From the NCBI RefSeq assembly GCF_007858185.1, contig NZ_VFES01000005.1, positions 232,500 through 296,499 on the forward strand: 64,000 nucleotides of DNA. Direction: 5' to 3'. A program made the position numbers and the translations under genes. The notes under the pieces were generated by a model. It searched no databases and was not told the origin of the DNA. It saw nothing but the letters and a program-made list of their open reading frames with translations. The DNA is from Pseudomonas grimontii. Lineage in GTDB: Bacteria; Pseudomonadota; Gammaproteobacteria; Pseudomonadales; Pseudomonadaceae. Below, one piece after another: positions 62,161 through 64,000 of the stretch. Within the stretch, counting starts at the first letter, position 1. Every line of letters starts with the position of its first letter.

Positions 62161-63168
62161 ATGCCTGTACGCCATAGCGTCATCCACAAGATCGACAAGA
62201 AGCCCGACGGTAGCCCGGCTGTGCTGTTCCTGGGCGCATCCGAACAGGTCGAAAGTCAGGCCCGAGACGACCTGATGAGCCAGCTCAACGAAAGCTACAA
62301 CGCGACTGCCGGTAAGGGCTGGGGGTTCTTCCATCAAGAGTCAGGCGCTTACCCATTCAGCGGCTGGCTCGGCAAGTACCTGGCCGGCCTAACCGACTTC
62401 CTGGCCTTCAGCACCACCGCCGTCGAGCACCTGACCAGGCTCATGGAAGAGTCGAACCTCACCACGGGTGGGCACGCCCTGTTTTGCCACTATCAGCAAG
62501 GCATGACCGATTACTTGGCTATCGCCCTGGTGCAGGAAACCGAAGCGGTGACCATGACCGAAGAGCTTGCCCTGATGACGGTAAAGCGCCTGGACCTGGA
62601 CCATATCCGCCTGGCCGCGCGGATAAACATCAGCGAATGGCAGACCAACAATCAGTCGAAGCAGTACATCTCGTATCTGAAGGGCAAGCAGGGCCGGAAG
62701 CTCAACGACTATTTCCGCGACTTCATCGGGTGCCAGGAAGGGATCGACGCCGCGGGAGAAACCCGCACGCTGCTGAAGGCGTTCAACGACTTTGTCGAAA
62801 GCGAGGACCTGCCAGAAGAGTCAGCCCGCGAGAAGACGCACACCCTGGTCAGCTACTCAATGGCCCAGGCCAAGCTGGGGGAGCCCATCACCCTCGACGA
62901 ACTGTCGGGCCTGCTGGACGAAGACCGGCCGAAGAGCTTTTACGACTTCATCAAGGCGAAGGACTACGGCTTATCCGAGGCGCTGCCGCCGGACAAGAAG
63001 ACCCTCAACAAATTCAGGCGCTTTACCGGCCGGGCCGAGGGGATGTCGATCAGCTTCGAAGCGCACCTTCTGGGCGACAACATCGAGTTCAACGAAGCAG
63101 GCGGCACGCTGACGCTGCGCAACCTGCCCACTCAGCTCACCGATCAACTAAAACGTGCAATTGCCTGA
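62161..63168 (+). CDS. nucleoid-associated protein NdpA/YejK-like
   Basis: 335 residues, the size of the 37-kDa nucleoid-associated proteins. The pattern [47 protein letters not shown] and [21 protein letters not shown] fits NdpA. It binds DNA without strong sequence preference. A phage copy may adjust host chromatin. Start at 62161 with GAGGTAAACGA upstream. Confidence 0.85.
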   Translation: MPVRHSVIHKIDKKPDGSPAVLFLGASEQVESQARDDLMSQLNESYNATAGKGWGFFHQESGAYPFSGWLGKYLAGLTDFLAFSTTAVEHLTRLMEESNLTTGGHALFCHYQQGMTDYLAIALVQETEAVTMTEELALMTVKRLDLDHIRLAARINISEWQTNNQSKQYISYLKGKQGRKLNDYFRDFIGCQEGIDAAGETRTLLKAFNDFVESEDLPEESAREKTHTLVSYSMAQAKLGEPITLDELSGLLDEDRPKSFYDFIKAKDYGLSEALPPDKKTLNKFRRFTGRAEGMSISFEAHLLGDNIEFNEAGGTLTLRNLPTQLTDQLKRAIA

Positions 63169-63180
63169 TTAGAGTTATCC

Positions 63181-63215
63181 GCGCCACGGAATCGTGATTA
63201 GCGAAAACGTGGCGC
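63181..63215. repeat. 35-bp dispersed inverted repeat, copy 4
   Basis: GCGCCACGGAATC...GCGAAAACGTGGCGC, 12 bases after the NdpA-like gene stop. Could work as its terminator-like end, as the stem is strong and TTTT follows. Confidence 0.75.
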
Positions 63216-63281
63216 GGCTTTTAAGCAGGAATATATTCGGGAAATTACGCGAGATTCAGGTGATGAAGTGAACCACCCTGC

Positions 63282-63533
63282 TTAGCTATTAGAACCCAAT
63301 GCGTGATCTATTCTATCCTTCGCCACTTCTCTACCCCTATCAATAGCAGCCTCATAGGAACTGTATTGCGCTTTCTCCACGATCGCTAAGCCTTTGTAAT
63401 TCGCATGATCTATATGGATGGCGACTCCAACAGGAATGGTATTCACGCTATCGCCCCACTGAGGCGCAATCTTGGCTGCTACTCCTCGGTGTACAAAATC
63501 AACTGGATAAGGCCGATCTACCGCCAAGCTCAT
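63282..63533 (-). CDS. small cargo protein
   Basis: 83 residues from 63533 (MSLAVDRPYPVDF), with AAGGAG in the leader repeat. No family known. Second gene controlled by the duplicated leader. Confidence 0.6.
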   Translation of the reverse strand: MSLAVDRPYPVDFVHRGVAAKIAPQWGDSVNTIPVGVAIHIDHANYKGLAIVEKAQYSSYEAAIDRGREVAKDRIDHALGSNS

Positions 63534-63536
63534 ACA

Positions 63537-63579
63537 TTCTCCTTGATCCGGCTCCATGCCGGTCACCCGTAATACCCCA
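63537..63579. repeat. 43-bp leader repeat, copy 2
   Basis: Identical to 62058-62100 except one base. Directly upstream of the 83-residue cargo gene on the minus strand. Confidence 0.8.
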
Positions 63580-63609
63580 TATCAACGAATCACGCCAGCC
63601 GCCAGCGCC

Positions 63610-63804
63610 CTATCGCCTTCCGTTCGTATTGGGAATAAAGCTCCCCAAGAAAAAGACAGCCGCAGGCCCTATGAGCCAAGCGGCGGTCGTTCCCGGACTG
63701 ACAATAGGTACAGCGATAGCAATTGCAAACAGGCCTATTCCTGCCCACAGCCGCCTACGCGGCGTGAGCCAATCGCGGAACGCTTTAAGCTTTTTACCGG
63801 CCAT
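63610..63804 (-). CDS. two-TM small membrane protein
   Basis: 64 residues starting at 63804 with an excellent ribosome site (AAGGAGGTGG). Two membrane segments. It lies just before the IS end. Function unknown. Confidence 0.6.
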   Translation of the reverse strand: MAGKKLKAFRDWLTPRRRLWAGIGLFAIAIAVPIVSPGTTAAWLIGPAAVFFLGSFIPNTNGRR

Positions 63805-63839
63805 TACCACCTCCTTGTTTGATAAGCAGCAAAGCATAT

Positions 63840-64000
63840 TGTAGTGGTCAACTAATCCCGGACACGACGTTAGGTTTTTTCTCGGCCTGAGCCGGTGGCA
63901 GCCCACCATTAAATTGGTGCGGTCGAATCCAGTTGTACCGGTGCATCAAAAAATGGCTGATATCCCGCTGAGCTTGTTGGGCCGTCGTGTAGCCCATGGT
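63840..64000. mobile_element. end of an IS3-family insertion sequence
   Basis: Starts with TGTAGTGGTCAACTAATCCC, a typical IS3-family terminal-repeat type, followed by the end of the transposase on the minus strand. The rest lies outside the window. Confidence 0.75.
63848..64000 (-). CDS. IS3-family transposase OrfB, C-terminal part
   Basis: 50 residues visible. The C-terminal motif RYNWIRPHQFNGGLPP with ending AEKKPNVVSGIS is that of IS3-type DDE transposases. The start of the gene is beyond the window end. Confidence 0.85.
   Translation of the reverse strand, partial: TMGYTTAQQAQRDISHFLMHRYNWIRPHQFNGGLPPAQAEKKPNVVSGIS

Larger units (their letters stand above)
15494..63839. mobile_element. 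lambda-like siphovirus prophage
   Basis: A contiguous set of phage functions: lysis (17.2-18.3 kb), tail fibre, tail, head and packaging genes on the minus strand (18.3-41.9 kb), Nin/replication genes (45-48.4 kb), immunity (48.4-50.8 kb), accessory genes and recombination genes on the plus strand (50.8-63 kb). The left edge is placed at the tRNA-Leu end by inference; the first ~800 bases contain a LexA-controlled gene and an SRAP remnant that may be host. No integrase or matching right attachment site is visible; an IS element lies at the right edge. Confidence 0.85.

Noticed and set aside
15494..63839. CRISPR array
   Set aside because: The repeats seen are few, far apart and palindromic with coding context; no regularly spaced repeats exist.

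Overview
The window is chromosomal DNA from a Pseudomonas, most likely of the P. fluorescens group. The evidence is the high-GC codon use, the modABC, arsRBCH and azlCD neighbourhoods, Pseudomonas-typical DUF1654 and DUF2388 proteins, and a lambda-like Pseudomonas siphovirus prophage. No database search was possible, so family names rest on motifs and gene order.

Region 1 (1-15.5 kb) is ordinary host chromosome: the 3' end of a nitronate monooxygenase, a molybdate transporter operon (modABC) behind a ModE-like box, a type IB topoisomerase, an ABC-F ATPase, a YoaK-type membrane protein, a small lipoprotein, azlCD, an arsenic resistance cluster (arsR, arsB, arsC, arsH) with a visible ArsR-type operator, then AraC, LysE and DinB family genes and small proteins. 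It ends at a tRNA-Leu(UAA) gene.

Region 2 (about 15.5-63.8 kb) is a nearly complete lambda-like prophage. Its left edge holds a LexA-box-controlled small gene, a broken SRAP (YedK/HMCES) gene and an AT-rich HNH-like cargo gene. On the minus strand, read from right to left, the late genes run: putative late regulator, holin-like pair, metallopeptidase, terminases, portal, head, tail (V, G/GT, H, M, L, K, I, J), fibres, endolysin and Rz/Rz1. The immunity region lies near 50 kb: CI (plus) and Cro (minus) diverge around three 14-bp operators. Two more copies of the operator lie 4.8 kb away at a left-promoter region, which also carries a boxA-like sequence. The early leftward genes include RecT and a YqaJ exonuclease. 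Between CI and the left operators is an accessory block with membrane, zinc-ribbon and alpha/beta hydrolase genes.

Region 3 (63.84 kb to the end) is the end of an IS3-family element. No integrase is visible, so the true right end of the prophage lies beyond the window or was lost to the IS.

The most notable signals are: a -1 frameshift site joining the two tail-assembly chaperone reading frames; a G8 tract that breaks a tail-fibre-like gene and could be phase variable; a 34-35-bp inverted repeat scattered four times through the early half of the prophage; near-identical terminator-RBS linkers between tail genes; a duplicated 43-bp leader in front of two unrelated cargo genes; and a phage lipoprotein that is a paralogue of a host lipoprotein 18 kb away.
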